Assembly: GCF_901709675.1 (NCBI RefSeq)
Contig: NC_051090.1
Location: forward strand, 5,014,342 to 5,078,341
Reading direction: 5' to 3'
From: Syngnathus acus
Lineage: Eukaryota; Chordata; Actinopteri; Syngnathiformes; Syngnathidae
DNA: 64,000 bases
Every line of letters begins with the position of its first letter. The first letter of the stretch is position 1. Below are positions 31,411-43,954 of this stretch, piece by piece. A model generated the notes under the pieces. It was not told where the DNA came from, searched no databases, and saw nothing but the letters and a program-made list of their open reading frames with translations. The translations under genes and the position numbers were made by a program.

Positions 31411-33612
31411 TTGAAAGCGAGATGGGGTGACTGTTATGGAGCTTTGTGGTGGCAGACACCAGGAGGGACCGGCTCAGGGGCGGCGACTCTTTTGCTTTGT
31501 CATTGTGCTTTCGTAGATGATTGGTATTTGAGTTTTTCTCGTCTAGCTTGGAATGCAAGTGTGGCACTTACCTAAGCTCCGAAATAAAAAAAAAGCAAAA
31601 GAGGGCTAAACACCAGTCTTAACGAAAGATGAGCCTAAACGTGGACCATTTGTACCTCCTGGTTCTCGGCATGTACATGTTGGAGGCAGAGCCATTACGG
31701 GTGGGGGGTGGGTTGGGGGTTAAGTCGTAATGTTTTCAGGGTCAGGGTAGCACGTAAACTTTTAAGAAGGTGTGGCCAAAAAAAAAAAAAAAAAAAAACG
31801 TCCAGAAGATGCGGAATGTTGCGGGTCTCCTTTTTGCCTCTTTTTTGCAAGTACTTCTCAGGTGGAAACAAAACACTGCTATGCATTGGCTGTCTATGTT
31901 CGTGTCTCATACCATGCTCGTCATGTCGCCTCGCTAATTAGCCGACAAAAATACAAGGCTGGGCTCATTGCGAAAGTCTGATGTTGATTTCATAACTTGT
32001 TTGGAGGGAGACATCTCATGAGTTTCAGTTTTGAAGAGTAGCACCAGGTAGTGGAGCCCTGCGTCATGCAGCAAACATTCCATAACTTCATACTGTGATT
32101 CCCCCTCTTTCATATTCCGCACACGTGACGACTTAGCTTTTTTTTTTTTCCACTTCCTCAAGCTTTTGCGATTGTAAACATTAGCACTTTGCGATAAAAG
32201 GCCATTGTGTGTTTCGATGATGTCCTTTTTTTTTTTGTGGCTTCGATGATGCTGTTTCACTTCCTGTTGTGAGAATTACACTTGAATTGTTCGGTGGAAG
32301 ATGGACGCCATATTGGATGCCCTTTGCTTGCTTGCTTTTTTGTTTTTTAAGGAGAAACATGATTGGTTCTCATTTCGGGAGACTCTTTTGAAAGCTGTGT
32401 TTAATGTCATGTGTAATACGGGAGTGGGCCAGAGCATTTGATGCAATCCTAAAAACAAACGCAACCTCAGTCTTTAGGAAAAGGTTCGCCACCCCCAATG
32501 TACAGTACAAGGCTGGATCAGGTATCCATCTTGAGCACTTATTTTTTATTTTTGCAAATCAGCGCAATGTAATTGCAGTCCCGTGGGAAGAAAGGTATTG
32601 ATCAGAACATAACCTGGGAGATTAATAGAGATAATAGGCTATTTATTTTGAGCATTGTTCGTGAGGTTTCTGAAGTGGCCTATTAGCTGTCACATTTCTT
32701 AACATGGAGATTTGAAATTGTAAACGCAAGAGTCACATCAGGCAACAAAATATATGGCCATGCAATATCGGAATCAAAATTGTATGATAAAGGGGATAGA
32801 AAAATTTGGGGGGGAATATTTCAATTGATTTCACGTGTATTTTGTTTGCTAAGTGTGACTCTTGTTTCTTTAGTTCGCTCCACTTGTTTATGAAGCTTCA
32901 AGCAGGTGAATTGTTTTGGGGAGAATTTGCACTTTCTGATTATGAGAAAAAAAAATGTATATGAGACCACTACATCCACACCATCAAAAATCATGTAATT
33001 CCATGTTCTTTTTTTTGTTTTTTAATATATCCTAAAATGTCTGGCATCTGGTTGTCTGGTTTAAAGAATATACAAATCTTTCTATTAAAAAGAAAAACAA
33101 TGGTTGCAAAGGTTGATTATGGATGTTTTGTTTGATTGATTTGACACAATTAATCTTGTTTTGTTTTTTTTCCAGCCAGAGCTCGCAGTTTACATCTCAC
33201 AGCATATCAACGAAAATTTACATACAGTGAATGATGTTCCCCTATTCCAATTTATTAAATGGTTGTCAGCACACACCTACCTCGGATTAATCCTAAGGTA
33301 AGTTTACCCAGTGCAACTTAATTCAACTATTGGTTAAATTAATCAATGTCTGGAATTGACAGAATGACCAAAAACGGGTAACTCACGATTTTAAATCTTT
33401 ACCCCTTCAGTTGTGTCAACCAAAATTGATCGATTTCCTTGCAAAGGCAATTTTATTAAGTTGCTTGTCTTTATTGTATCATTTAATGCAAAATATCTAC
33501 ATATATTCTGACATTATAATTTTATTTTATTTTTTCCATAACGAAGTATAGTTGTCCTACATTGAGTTGAAGTTCCTCCAAATTTATTCCACCACTAATT
33601 GAAGCAGTCTGA

Positions 33613-33626
33613 CCGGCAGGTGGCAG
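33613..33626 (+). promoter_or_regulatory. CTCF-like motif, copy 1
   Basis: CCGGCAGGTGGCAG matches 13 of 14 positions of the core CCASYAGRKGGCRS. It lies in the first unit of the tandem duplication. Confidence 0.
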
Positions 33627-33767
33627 TGTTGTTTCCGTTTAATTACTTAGAGGGAGGAGCAATCAGAAAGTTATGACGCTGCATGCTTAGTCGTCCTACA
33701 TTGATTTGAAGTTCCTCCAAAATTATTCCACCAGTAATGGGAGCCTGGCAGTGTCTGTGTAGTCTGA

Positions 33768-33781
33768 CCGGCAGGTGGCAG
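33768..33781 (+). promoter_or_regulatory. CTCF-like motif, copy 2
   Basis: Identical CCGGCAGGTGGCAG in the second unit, 155 nt downstream and in the same orientation. Confidence 0.
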
Positions 33782-33918
33782 TGTTGTTTCTGTTTAGATA
33801 CTTAGTGGGAGGAGCAACATCAGAATGTTAAGACGCTGCATGCTCTTCACCGCCTCCTGTGCCTTGAACTAACATTTGTACCATCACGGCAAGGCTTCAT
33901 ATTCTTAAGCACATGTTA

Positions 33919-34038
33919 GCAGCGCGGTGGAACTAGTTAACATCTCAGCCTCATAGTTTTGAGATTCTGGTTTCGGAGTTTGGCTGGAGACTCCTTTCTG
34001 GAGTTTGCCTCTTTTTATGCCATAGAAAATGAATGAAT
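33919..34038 (+). repeat. Internally deleted copy of the teleost-common repeat
   Basis: AGCGCGGTGGAACTAGTTAA, then CATCTCAGCCTCATAGTTTTGA, and GGAGTTTGCCT match the left end of the family. CATAGAAAATGAATGAATC matches its right end, with the middle missing. The tRNA-like left part is not an intact tRNA. Confidence 0.
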
Positions 34039-35978
34039 CCATTAAGTTGCATATTATGTTGTTATTTGGAGGTCCATTTGTATGTTTTGGGCCACCCTGC
34101 AGGAGAGAAGCTGTAAAGCGGGCTGGCCTTGTTGTCACCCCGACTTCCTGTTTGTCTCGCGCCATCTCCCTCAGGCCATCCTGACAGGTGACAGAGGTCA
34201 CGGAGCAGCTCATTAACCCCCACCCTCACAGCTCATACGTTTTACAAACACACACACACTTTAGAATGCTGCACTAATAGCAGTAAAGAGAACTTAAGAC
34301 CAACACTGAACTGTTTTATGTCATGTTGTCATTTTTGTAACATATATAGTTGTGACTGGACTAAGACTTTTTATGATACGAGCTGTCGTTTGCTCAATTT
34401 TTTTATTGTCTCGGTCGGTAGATGTGGTAGCAAACCTACTATAATGGCCAACATTAAAATACAGTTGCTTAGTAGGCCCAAGTGTTCATTTATGATATGA
34501 CCTAAACACACTTTGTAAAGCTGACCTAAATATTGTTAAATCTATTGAAAAACTCAGTAAAAATTATCTAACTACACTTAGTAAAAATACTCAAATAATT
34601 CATCATCCATTTTCTTCTGCATAGTTACCAAAGTACTCTTAATATATTGTAATAGTCCCCAAAAGAAAATTAAACACCTCAGTCTATATAATACTAAAAG
34701 TTACCTAAATACAAATTTACATGGTCAGTCAAGGCACCACTTCCCGCGACATTAATGACACCACATTAGTGTACTCAAAGCTCGGGTCAAAAAACGGCAC
34801 CTTTGGTGGCAACCAATCACACCCTGAAAGGTACAATAAAGTACTTGTTTGGCTGTTTTGTTTTGTTTTACGTTCGCCAAGCACAAAAACGGCAGGAGGT
34901 TTTGTTTTGACAGCTGTTTGTTTTGTTTGCAGGATTACGTTGAAATCACACACTATTATCCACCCCTCTAAAAAAAACAATTCTTATGACATTTTATCAT
35001 GACATTACCAGTTTGCTTTGGTGGTATTGTAGCACTTTTGTGTAATATTTCAGTTTTATTGTACTGTGTGATTTTATTTATTTTTTTATTTTTGCGTCAT
35101 AGTTCTTGCTTGTTGTATATTTCTTGTATTTTTTTTTTAAACTCGTCAATCCATTTATTACCTTTTTTGGAATTAACATTTGTTCTCGTCACATCACCAC
35201 TTTTCTCAAAGTATTGACTTTTTTTCTTTTTTTTAATTATGACTATTCTCAAAATTTGGGGCTTTTTTAGGTAAGGTAAAGACTGAAATTGTAATGACTT
35301 GTTTTTAAAAAAAGATTTTTCAGCCATCTGACAATCCTTGCGAGGCAGGAAGTGACGACTCTAGACAGACACACACGCACTCACACACATCCAGAATAGC
35401 TAGTTTATTGGCTGGCGTTTGAACCTGTTGCCCAGATGTGTGGTCGGCTCCAGCTCATTAATTATTATATGTTTGTGATCTACCTTTTAAAACACGTGTC
35501 CAACGCTCACTCCAAACATACTAAAGCGGCATGAAGGGGGCTTCTTTTTGAGTGTTCCTACATTCAAGTGCGTCACGTCACTTGCTATGCAGGCAGAGCG
35601 GCATCATTAAGCCAAATGAGCCTCTCACTGCCCCCACAGTGAACACTCGGAGGCAATAATGTAGAAACACACACATATGCACACACAGTAGCCTCATTTT
35701 CAGCAGCGTACACCTTTCCCGGGGGGATATAAAGAATCCCCTCTGCTTTTGCGTTCCCCCTCCAAACTAGCACTTTCTCTCGGGCTCTGTTTTGTTCACA
35801 TCAGGTGCTTAAATGGCTCAATATGACAATAATTAGGCAGTGAGCAAGACATGTGTTCTTTCTTATGTTGATAAGGGACATTGAACTTTAACCCCTAAAA
35901 AAAAAATCTCCCCCTTCATTACACCACCTACTCCGTACGCCTCAAGCCAACCCTATCCTCGACTGGTCCAGCTCCCTC

Positions 35979-35980
<2 letters not shown>

Positions 35981-36012
<32 letters not shown>
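35981..36012. repeat. (TG)n microsatellite
   Basis: Sixteen uninterrupted TG units, followed by purine-rich sequence; a G run sits nearby at 36157-36171. Confidence 0.
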
Positions 36013-36013
<1 letters not shown>

Positions 36014-36184
36014 AGGGAGGAGGGGGGGAGTTGTTGGTGGGCCGAGTCCAGGCTTGCAGCCTAGCCTCCGGCCAATCTCTTCCTCCTCTTCCTCCTCCTC
36101 TTCATCCCCAGAGAACAAGAGCACTGAGGTGCCTTTAAACCACTGCGGCAAAAAAAGGGGGGGGGGGGGGGAGAAGCCTGCAGT

Positions 36185-36271
36185 CATTAATATGCAAAAA
36201 TGCAAATGAGAAGGTAATTAAGAGCCGGCGCTCTCTGGAGGCTCTTTGATTGCTAATGAATTCTAATCTGC
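36185..36271. promoter_or_regulatory. Candidate octamer/homeodomain enhancer block A
   Basis: CATTAATATGCA, a perfect octamer ATGCAAAT (POU-factor site), TAATTAAG and GCTAATG follow one another within about 80 nt of non-repetitive sequence. The same order of motifs recurs at 51759-51833 inside tcf3 intron 2. This suggests a transcription-factor-bound element, possibly for tcf3. Function is inferred. Confidence 0.
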
Positions 36272-37252
36272 AAGGAAGGGGGGAGGGGAAAAAGGAGGAA
36301 AATCACCAGAAGAAGACAAAATGGGGAAAACAACAATAACGACAGAAAAGGGAAGATTTTTGTCCGAAACTATTTTTGATTAGATACGAATACAGGAGGG
36401 GTCACAAAATTAGATACAAGAGGTGTTCAAAATTCCAAGACAAAGATAATCGATCTTGTAGCTCTTCCATAAGTCCTTCTAAACTAAGAATTTTGGAGCT
36501 GATCACCAATCAGCGAGTTTAAAAAATCTAATGTTTGATCAATGATCTGAGCAAAAAAATAGAGAACTACTGACTGCTCTTGAGTCATGGCTAATGAATG
36601 CAATGTCATTAATCAGTTTGGCATGTGGATAATGACACTCACACAGACTCGTCCCGCACACTGATGCCTCACAAATACTCGTCCGTATATTTATCTGACT
36701 TTGTAGACACAAATGTTAACACTGGGGACATTCAAAACGTAAATTGAGCGCTTTTGAACTCTTGCTAACCAAAACAGCAGCATCTATTCAACATATTCAA
36801 ATAGATTACTGTAGTTGGCCAAAGTAGCCATCAAAAAACAAACTTGGGTTTTATTATTAATATAATCCATTGTGGAATTATGCTCAATGTGATTAAATAT
36901 AGCTAAATTAAACTTCTAAATCTATCCAAGTTAAATACAACTGAATTGCGTTTCACTTCAATATAAGCTGTTCAATACCGATAACATTCTTGAATAAAAA
37001 GGCCCCAAAAATTAAACTGACCTAAAAAAAACTTCATCGTGTAAGTAAAGGCAAAGTCTTTCCACCACTACAGTGGGAGTCGTAATAACGCGACCCACTT
37101 CCACTCCAACACACTGCCTGTGTCATTCATACACACACACACACGCACGCACAACACTGCTGTTACTGTTGTTGTTGCGCTGCTCCCACGACACCAACAA
37201 TCTCTGCTTGCTCGCCCTCCCCCACTAGGCCTCGCATCTATCCATCTATCCG

Positions 37253-37286
37253 ACACACACACACACACACACACGCACACACACAC
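37253..37286. repeat. (CA)n microsatellite
   Basis: CA units with a single G substitution, following a TCTATCCATC stretch. A second CA tract lies at 37129-37153. A CTCF-like match (minus strand, 12 of 14) lies immediately after at 37294-37307. Confidence 0.
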
Positions 37287-38789
37287 CACCCAAGCGCCCT
37301 CTGCTCCCAGGCAGCCCTGACATGACATGCCCACTTCAATTGATTAAGAGTCAATTGTGCTTCTGATCTGATTGTTATCGTGCACACGAGAGCACAGCAC
37401 TATTTTCAGACGCTTGCAGTTTGCTCCGTACTACCTCGGAAGCAACCTTGTATTGATTATTGTATTAATTTTGTGGGAGGACTTCTTTTGGATCAATTGA
37501 CTTTTTTATAAAATACTGAAATGGATTAAAAAAAGTATATCATTATTTAAAAAAAAAAAAGACTTTTAGGGCTGTAGTGTGTCATCTGTATTCCGTTAAG
37601 TATGATTGTTCCCTTTGTAAATTAGCTACACAACTAACTAGCTAAATAAATCAACATTTTATTTCTAAGGTTTTCATAATACCCATCATAGAATCGTTCA
37701 AGGGTTTTAAGCATTTTGAAAATGCGTTGAATAATCCCCCAAGTCTCAACCAATTGCAACCTTTTATTGATTATGTTAATAGTGTGAAGAACAATGGACT
37801 CTGAGGCCCCTTGACTGGTTTCTATAAGTCAATACTGGCATAATATAATGTCCCCAGTAAAATATTTGAGAACAAAGAGTTCTCTACAAATTTTTCTACA
37901 AAAAATGAAATTACTTTTAGATTTCACCTATTGTGGGCGTTTTTTTTTATCATTATTAATGAAGATTGAATTTTAATGACAATCAAAGATGGCAGTGGTA
38001 AAAGTCAAGACGGTTGCGGGTATCTCTTCAAATGAGCTCAGAGGAAAAAGGGAGCCATGCGAAAGCAATTGTCAGATGAGAGCAGACAGAAGCCACAGAG
38101 ATTGTTGATGCACTTTTTCCCTAGCTAAATAGATTGTTGATTTGCTTTGTCTTTGCCAGTGTGCGCCGCGTCCTGTGTGGAAGTGCAGCGTTTGCGGCGG
38201 ATTAATGTCAGGGACAATCTCTCAAACTCATTTTCTTTCTCACTGTGCGGCTCAGTGGGAATTGCAGCGTGGATAAGGCGGGGAGAGAACCGTGCATTTC
38301 CCCCCGCCCCGTTTGCCATGGCGGCCTGACTTTGTTTTGAATACTTGAATGGGACGAGATACGGCGTCCTCGCTTTTTCCACAAACAAGCAGGGTTGTTT
38401 TGCTTCCAGGGGATAACGGAACTCTGTGGGAGAGTCAATAGGACCGCCCCGTACCTTGATTCACGTGTTGAAAATATTTATCACTGAAGAAGTTCTAGGC
38501 CATATATATATGAAAATAAATGATGAAAAAATAGAAAGGAGGGTGAATGAACAAATATATCATACTTTGTGGAACACTGACTCATTTGAAGGGATTACTT
38601 GAAAAAAGAATAATTACAATTACATTGTTTTAATGTGGTTTTTATTTAATGAGTCGATTTTTTTTTATTTATATCGTAGGATTTCGTGCGGGGCAGCTTG
38701 ATCAAACTGAAACAATCTGAATCATACTGAACTGAACTATAGAGAGAGACTATACATGATTAATAATTCAGTGTACATGTGCATTGGTA

Positions 38790-38803
38790 TCGCCACCTAC
38801 TGG
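38790..38803 (-). promoter_or_regulatory. CTCF-like motif on the minus strand
   Basis: The minus strand reads CCAGTAGGTGGCGA, 13 of 14 positions of the core consensus. Orientation is opposite to the pair at 33.6-33.8 kb. Confidence 0.
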
Positions 38804-40170
38804 CCTGGCATGCGCATTACACCATCTCCAATCGATTTAGTAAGTCACAGTGGCCTGGTATCACTTTGACATCACTTTAACCAAAAACACAAAAGGAAAA
38901 ACATCACAGTTATTACTCATCTGTTGTTGTGGAAACACACCCTGAGTTGGGCTGTTTTGTTGCCATGAAGGGGGGGGGGGGGAGCAGGGGCGGGTAAGGC
39001 TTGGTTTATCATGAGCACAACAGATAGATCCCCCCCACCACCATCAGTCCCCTCCCCTTCAACACAGATAGACTTGGAGCGCGGGCATCGAGCCAACACT
39101 ATCAATCCATCCGCTTCTCTACCTCCAGTCTCCAACTCCTACTGGGCGACAGCTTCCAGTGGAAGGGTCATAAATCACATCTCTCCACCCTGTAAATAAA
39201 TACACGTGTAGTGGCACACTAATAAAAAAAAAAAAAAATTGCATCCACTGTGGAGTAACGCTTCAAACTCTTGGCCTAGTTTTTTTTTTTTTTTTCTTCT
39301 CCTCCTTCTTTCCGCTAGTCTGATCACAAACCTGCGTGCCTTTTGCCCTTCCCCCACTCGAGGCCTTTTTTTTTTTAAGCCTCTACTATTACACGCTGCG
39401 AGGGGCTCGGAGTGGAACGAGGTGAGCCGCTTGCCTTCACTGTGCCTTTTTGTGGGTCGTTGCCTACGTGCCGTGTTTATCCTTGTGTGAGATGAGAGCC
39501 GGCGATGTGGCTTGGCCGCTTCAAACGTGTGGAACATGAAGGCAGGAAGCTAGCGCCAGACGCAGCCGGCAGAAAGCAGACAATAACAAGCTTTGTAGGA
39601 AAAGTTTAGATGACAAAAGGCAGTGGTATTAACAACTGGCACCTTGTGGGGACTCGCAAAGTGCTTATTTGGTAGGAATTTGTTTAAATAGTAAGATTTT
39701 GTGCAAAAGTACTCAACAATAAGTAAAAAAAACTAATTTTTTTGCACAAAAAGTGCACCATAAGTAGTAAAAACAGAAGTATGTGTTACTTCTAGGGATG
39801 TTCAATTGATATGGAGTACTTATACCTCTAGTACTTTTGATATATAACATTTTATTTAACACAATGATAAAAAAATTTGAACACCTTTTCTCAAATGATT
39901 AATGTGCCAAACTCCTGCAGTATAGCGCCAACTAGTGCTAAGGAGGACTTATTCCAATGTCAATTTATTTTTTAGATTTTTTATTGAGATGTATTTTGTA
40001 CAAAATAGGGCAAGATTAATTATTAGAAAATGTTTATATTTGGGGGTCACTTGAAAACCAATTGTTTACTTAGTAGAACTTGTTACATAATGTGCACTAA
40101 TTAGTAGAAAATTGTCTTTTGGTTACTTTCAAAGGTCTTGCGTTTTATTGGATTTCATATGAGCGGCGCA

Positions 40171-40380
40171 CGTAATTAAGAGAAAACAAACGCATAGCGC
40201 AGCGGATGAATCCATTTGCACGCCATCTTTACACACCGCTGCTACTTCTGATGTGGCCCTAATTGAAAATATTTTACATCCATAAATATTTCATCAAGAT
40301 GCACAAATATATGACTGGCCTGCCAAACGTATGCTAATTTGCTTAGCGCATCTGTTGTTAATTACACATATATAAAAGCA
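40171..40380. promoter_or_regulatory. Candidate conserved non-coding element
   Basis: Complex, non-repetitive AT-rich sequence with CGTAATTAAG, CCTAATTG, ATGCTAATTTGC (octamer-like) and GTTAATTACAC. This density of homeodomain-type cores is typical of vertebrate conserved non-coding elements. Conservation itself was not tested. Confidence 0.
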
Positions 40381-42042
40381 CGACGCAGGATCACAGAGTT
40401 GCTCCCTATTGAGCTTTTAATCGGCCACTGCGCCGCCATTATGCTTGGGGATTAAATGACTTTTTCCTTTGCTTTGTCTCGTCTAACAACACTGCAAAGC
40501 TTTTTGACGTTGTCATGTGGCAGGTTAGCCTGTGGAAGATGAAACAACAGGGTTTTTGTTTTTTTTAATCTGCTTATATAGGAGGTCACCAGGCGCTCGC
40601 TCGGGCCCACTTTAGTTGTGATACCTGACAAAAATGATGACGACACTTGCTGTACGTATATTATTCATTATATATATTGTAAAATTATTCATCATTGTTT
40701 TTTTAAGAAGAAGAATTTCGGGGGGAAACGAGCTCCAATGGGAAGCAATGTTTTCTCAAAAGACTTTTGCAATTATTTTTCTTTTTGTCTCTTGTGGGCA
40801 GAACACAGCATCAGTGTTTCATCATTTTGAACATTCTATTATTTTTTATTTAGAAAAGGCACGATGGCTTAGTCATCAGTGCTTGCAGCTCCCATTATTA
40901 CCATATCTGATCATGGCTGCATTCAAGAAACTCATTCATTCTCTTGAATTCATATGTCACTTTGCTTTTATAGTCTTCGCCCCATGTGTCTATTGAAGAT
41001 GAGCAGCATCTTTGTCTTGCGTGTGTGTGCATGTGTGTGTGTAAAATTCTTCTTTTTTTTTTGCCCCCTCCCTTCCTCCTCCATGTTCCTCATCCTGGCT
41101 GCCCTTGTGTATGCTCTCCATGTCAGACCCAGCTGTTACTACAAACTACTTGGAGGGCTTACAAGCCTCATTGCTAATACTGACAACGGCCGCTATTCTT
41201 ACTCGAAGGAACCAGGCAACGTCCGCTGGAAAAAGTGAGAATGGCAGCAATTCCCCTCCGGGAAAAAAAAAAAAAAAAAAAAAATCCATCTTTCCCCTGA
41301 GCAGATGTCGTGTTTTGATGGCTAATCTTGTTGATGAAGATCTTCCAGAAAGAGGTGTTAGATAAAGTACAGATGCCCTTTTTTTTGTGGTAGCCTGGAT
41401 TATTTTCTGATGCATGTGAGCGCCTGTCTTCTTCTTTGTGTGCGTGTGGTGTGTTTGTGAAGGTATTTATGACCCATATGTGCACTTGTTCCTTGCAGTA
41501 ACCCCATTACATTCCTAAATCTGTCCACGGGGCTAATTAATGTGCTATGCCTTCACCCAGGGGACAGCCAATGGATTATTTACCTATATGTCCTATTGAC
41601 AGCAAATCCCCCCCCTCCCCTCTCTCTCATCCTCTTCGCTGTGCAAACAGACAACAATGTGAGGCGGTTAAGCACAATTTGCACATGTTGGGTCATATTC
41701 ATCATTGTATTCTCACAACACACGTCTTAAATTTGAGTTACTCGATAAGAAAAAAAATAGGGATTAATAGGTAAACTGTAGAAGACTGGCAAGTTTTGAG
41801 GCAATACTTAAAATATAATCTGAAATTGTTGGATGAGCAGTAAATTTTGTCACTAACAAAACTTCTTAGAATCAATTATTGTAGCGATTATTCAATTGAT
41901 TAGTCAGCTAATCGCTCCCCCGGCCCTCACTTTTTTGTAGAAATGTGACTATTTGGGGATGTTAATTGAACATTAGAACATTTTATTTTAATAAAAAATA
42001 ATTTGGGGATTATACTTCAAGAAGCTGTTCAGAAAGTAGGAT

Positions 42043-42090
42043 TTTATTATTATTATTATTATCATTATTATTATTTTTATTTATTATTAT
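42043..42090. repeat. (ATT)n simple repeat
   Basis: Mostly ATT/TTA units with interruptions, followed by a G run at 42128-42141. Confidence 0.
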
Positions 42091-43299
42091 AAAACTTACT
42101 TTTTGGGGTATATTAAATGTTTTTTTTGGGGGGGGGGGGGGATTTTGCAGGATAAGTATGACTGCACGCACTAATAGAGGCGGTTAAGATCATTTTGCAC
42201 CTTTGTCGGGTCACTGTTGCATTCTCACACCAAGCCTCGGAGGTGGTCTGAAAAATATGTACACTCTTTGTGACCACCATGCTGTTGTGTTTATAAACGG
42301 AAAACAAAAGAGGCGCTGTCTGAACTTCCCTCCTCTAGCTTTTTTTTTTTTTTTTTTGCCCTCAGGCTGCAAGCAACAGCTGTCTAACACCAATAACTTT
42401 CAATAAAAGTGGGTTATTGTGTCTTTTCATTCACAGTGAATAGCATTAGGGTGTCTCCACGTGTAGGTAAAGCCTTTAGGTCGTTGTCAAAGAAGGAGAG
42501 GCAGAATTTCAAAAAGGTCTTTCAGGTGGGGGAGGAGAGGATCGCCTCTTCGTTGATTTTTGGATTGTTAAATGTTCCAAAATCTTGCCTGGGATCCTCT
42601 TGGCGGCTCAGCTCGGAAGCATCCAGTAAGCAGGAACGTGTTGGTTTTATGGTTTTCGGACACGGAAACGGGCACTGCTGTTTAAAATCCACATTAACAG
42701 TTTTGACGCTCACTAATAAAAAACCTGATTTGACTTGGTGTGGACAGAGTCAGTGCAAAAAATCATTTAAAAAAGTTTGATTGCATTTTTAATTTTTTGG
42801 GTAAAAATGTTTGACCAGTGTAATCCCCAGAGTATATTTATTGTATTGCTGTTCGACACCTGGCATTTACCTATATATTTAAATTTTAGGGGGAGGTGGG
42901 GTGCCAACCACCCCTTTTTTTTGCTGCAAAAGCAGCGGTCCACTCTATTCTGAATATATATTTTTAACTAAATAATATCACTTAATAAAAATATAAACAC
43001 ATCTCATAATTCAATTATATTTTCCTTTATTATAGATGCATGATTGAATACTAATTTCTTATAATAGTAGGTTAAAACACGAGGTTACTGCAAGGCATAT
43101 AAAAAAAAAAGAAAAAAAGAGGCAAGTGAGCACACAAACCAAAAAATTAAAATGATGTCAGCGGGCATGTTGGAGCCCCCTTCGGCCAGCCTCCCTGAGC
43201 ACACGCACACGCAGGGAAAGTGAGCGTCAAGAAAAAGGCGGGCGCAACGCCGTGTTTTTAACAGCCGAGTGGCCGAGCTTGATGTCAATCAAATATATG

Positions 43300-43954
43300 C
43301 GCCCTCCCATTGGTGGAGCGCCTTAGCATTTATCGTGCCATCTCGTCGAAGCTGCTGCTGTGTAATCGCAGGTAACTTTCTTGCTATAGCCTTCCGCTGC
43401 GCAAGCTAGTGCGCGTAATACTCTCGCGTTTTGATGACCGCAGCTAAAGCAGACAGGACGTATACACTCATTTCGAAATATTAATCGCTTTTATGCACCC
43501 TAAACGCTTACAATCGCGATTCAACAAGGAAGAAATGTGGCCGTTTCCAAAAGGCGTTTGAAATCGGACACCGCTGGCGTTGAGGGCCTCACTCCGCGCG
43601 CGGAAGGATACGTTGTTGCGTCTGACAATGTGGACGGAGGAGGTGAAGATGTCTACGAGAAGAATGAAATCATCTCCTCAGTTGTAACAGGGAAAAAGGG
43701 AGGAAGACGCCAGATTAAGCGAGTAGAATAGATTTGTTTGCACACAGACTCGAGACACTGGAGCACACACGTGGAGGCGGACACTTGAAGAGCAAGCTTT
43801 CCGGGACAAAGAGGGGGCAGAAAGACGTTCCACGGCGCTCCAATGCGTCTGGTGCGCTGAGCTCGAAATTCTCCTCAACTTTTATGTTTTCCCCCCTCGC
43901 CGCTGTTCGCTTTTTCTTCGCCGCTCTTGGATAGCCGATACCCGCGGAGGAGAG
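43300..43954 (+). promoter_or_regulatory. tcf3: Probable promoter and non-coding 5' exon(s) of tcf3
   Basis: An inverted CCAAT box (CCCATTGG, 43307-43314) is followed by CpG-rich sequence. Two donors are visible: TAATCGCAG|GTAACT at 43371/43372 and GGAGGAGAG|GTAAAA at 43954/43955. Either could end a 5' UTR exon that joins the first coding exon at 47101. The area up to about 44.5 kb stays CpG-rich like a promoter island. The transcription start and which donor is used are not known. Confidence 0.

Larger units (their letters stand above)
33551..33842 (+). repeat. Two-copy tandem duplication
   Basis: GTCCTACATTGAGTTGAAGT at 33554 recurs with one change at 33693 (period 139). The CTGACCGGCAGGTGGCAGTG block occurs at about 33610 and 33765. 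The second copy carries an extra piece of about 16 nt that repeats CTGGCAGTGTCTGTG. Copies end with GACGCTGCATGCT. They are diverged by several substitutions. Confidence 0.
31411..43290. other. Gene-free interval between zbtb7a and tcf3
   Basis: About 12 kb with no coding exon recognised on either strand. It holds a tandem duplication with CTCF-like motifs (33551-33842), a repeat relic (33919-34038), microsatellites at 35981-36012, 37129-37153, 37253-37286 and 42043-42090, a diverged pair of short duplicates (41661-41720 and 42177-42233), and several complex AT-rich blocks that look like conserved non-coding elements (36185-36271, 36560-36660, 37975-38330, 40171-40380). A likely role is regulation of tcf3 or zbtb7a. 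Confidence 0.

Noticed and set aside
33919-33990. tRNA-like segment
   Set aside because: No acceptor-stem pairing and wrong anticodon-arm spacing; it is the left end of the interspersed repeat seen at 4941.
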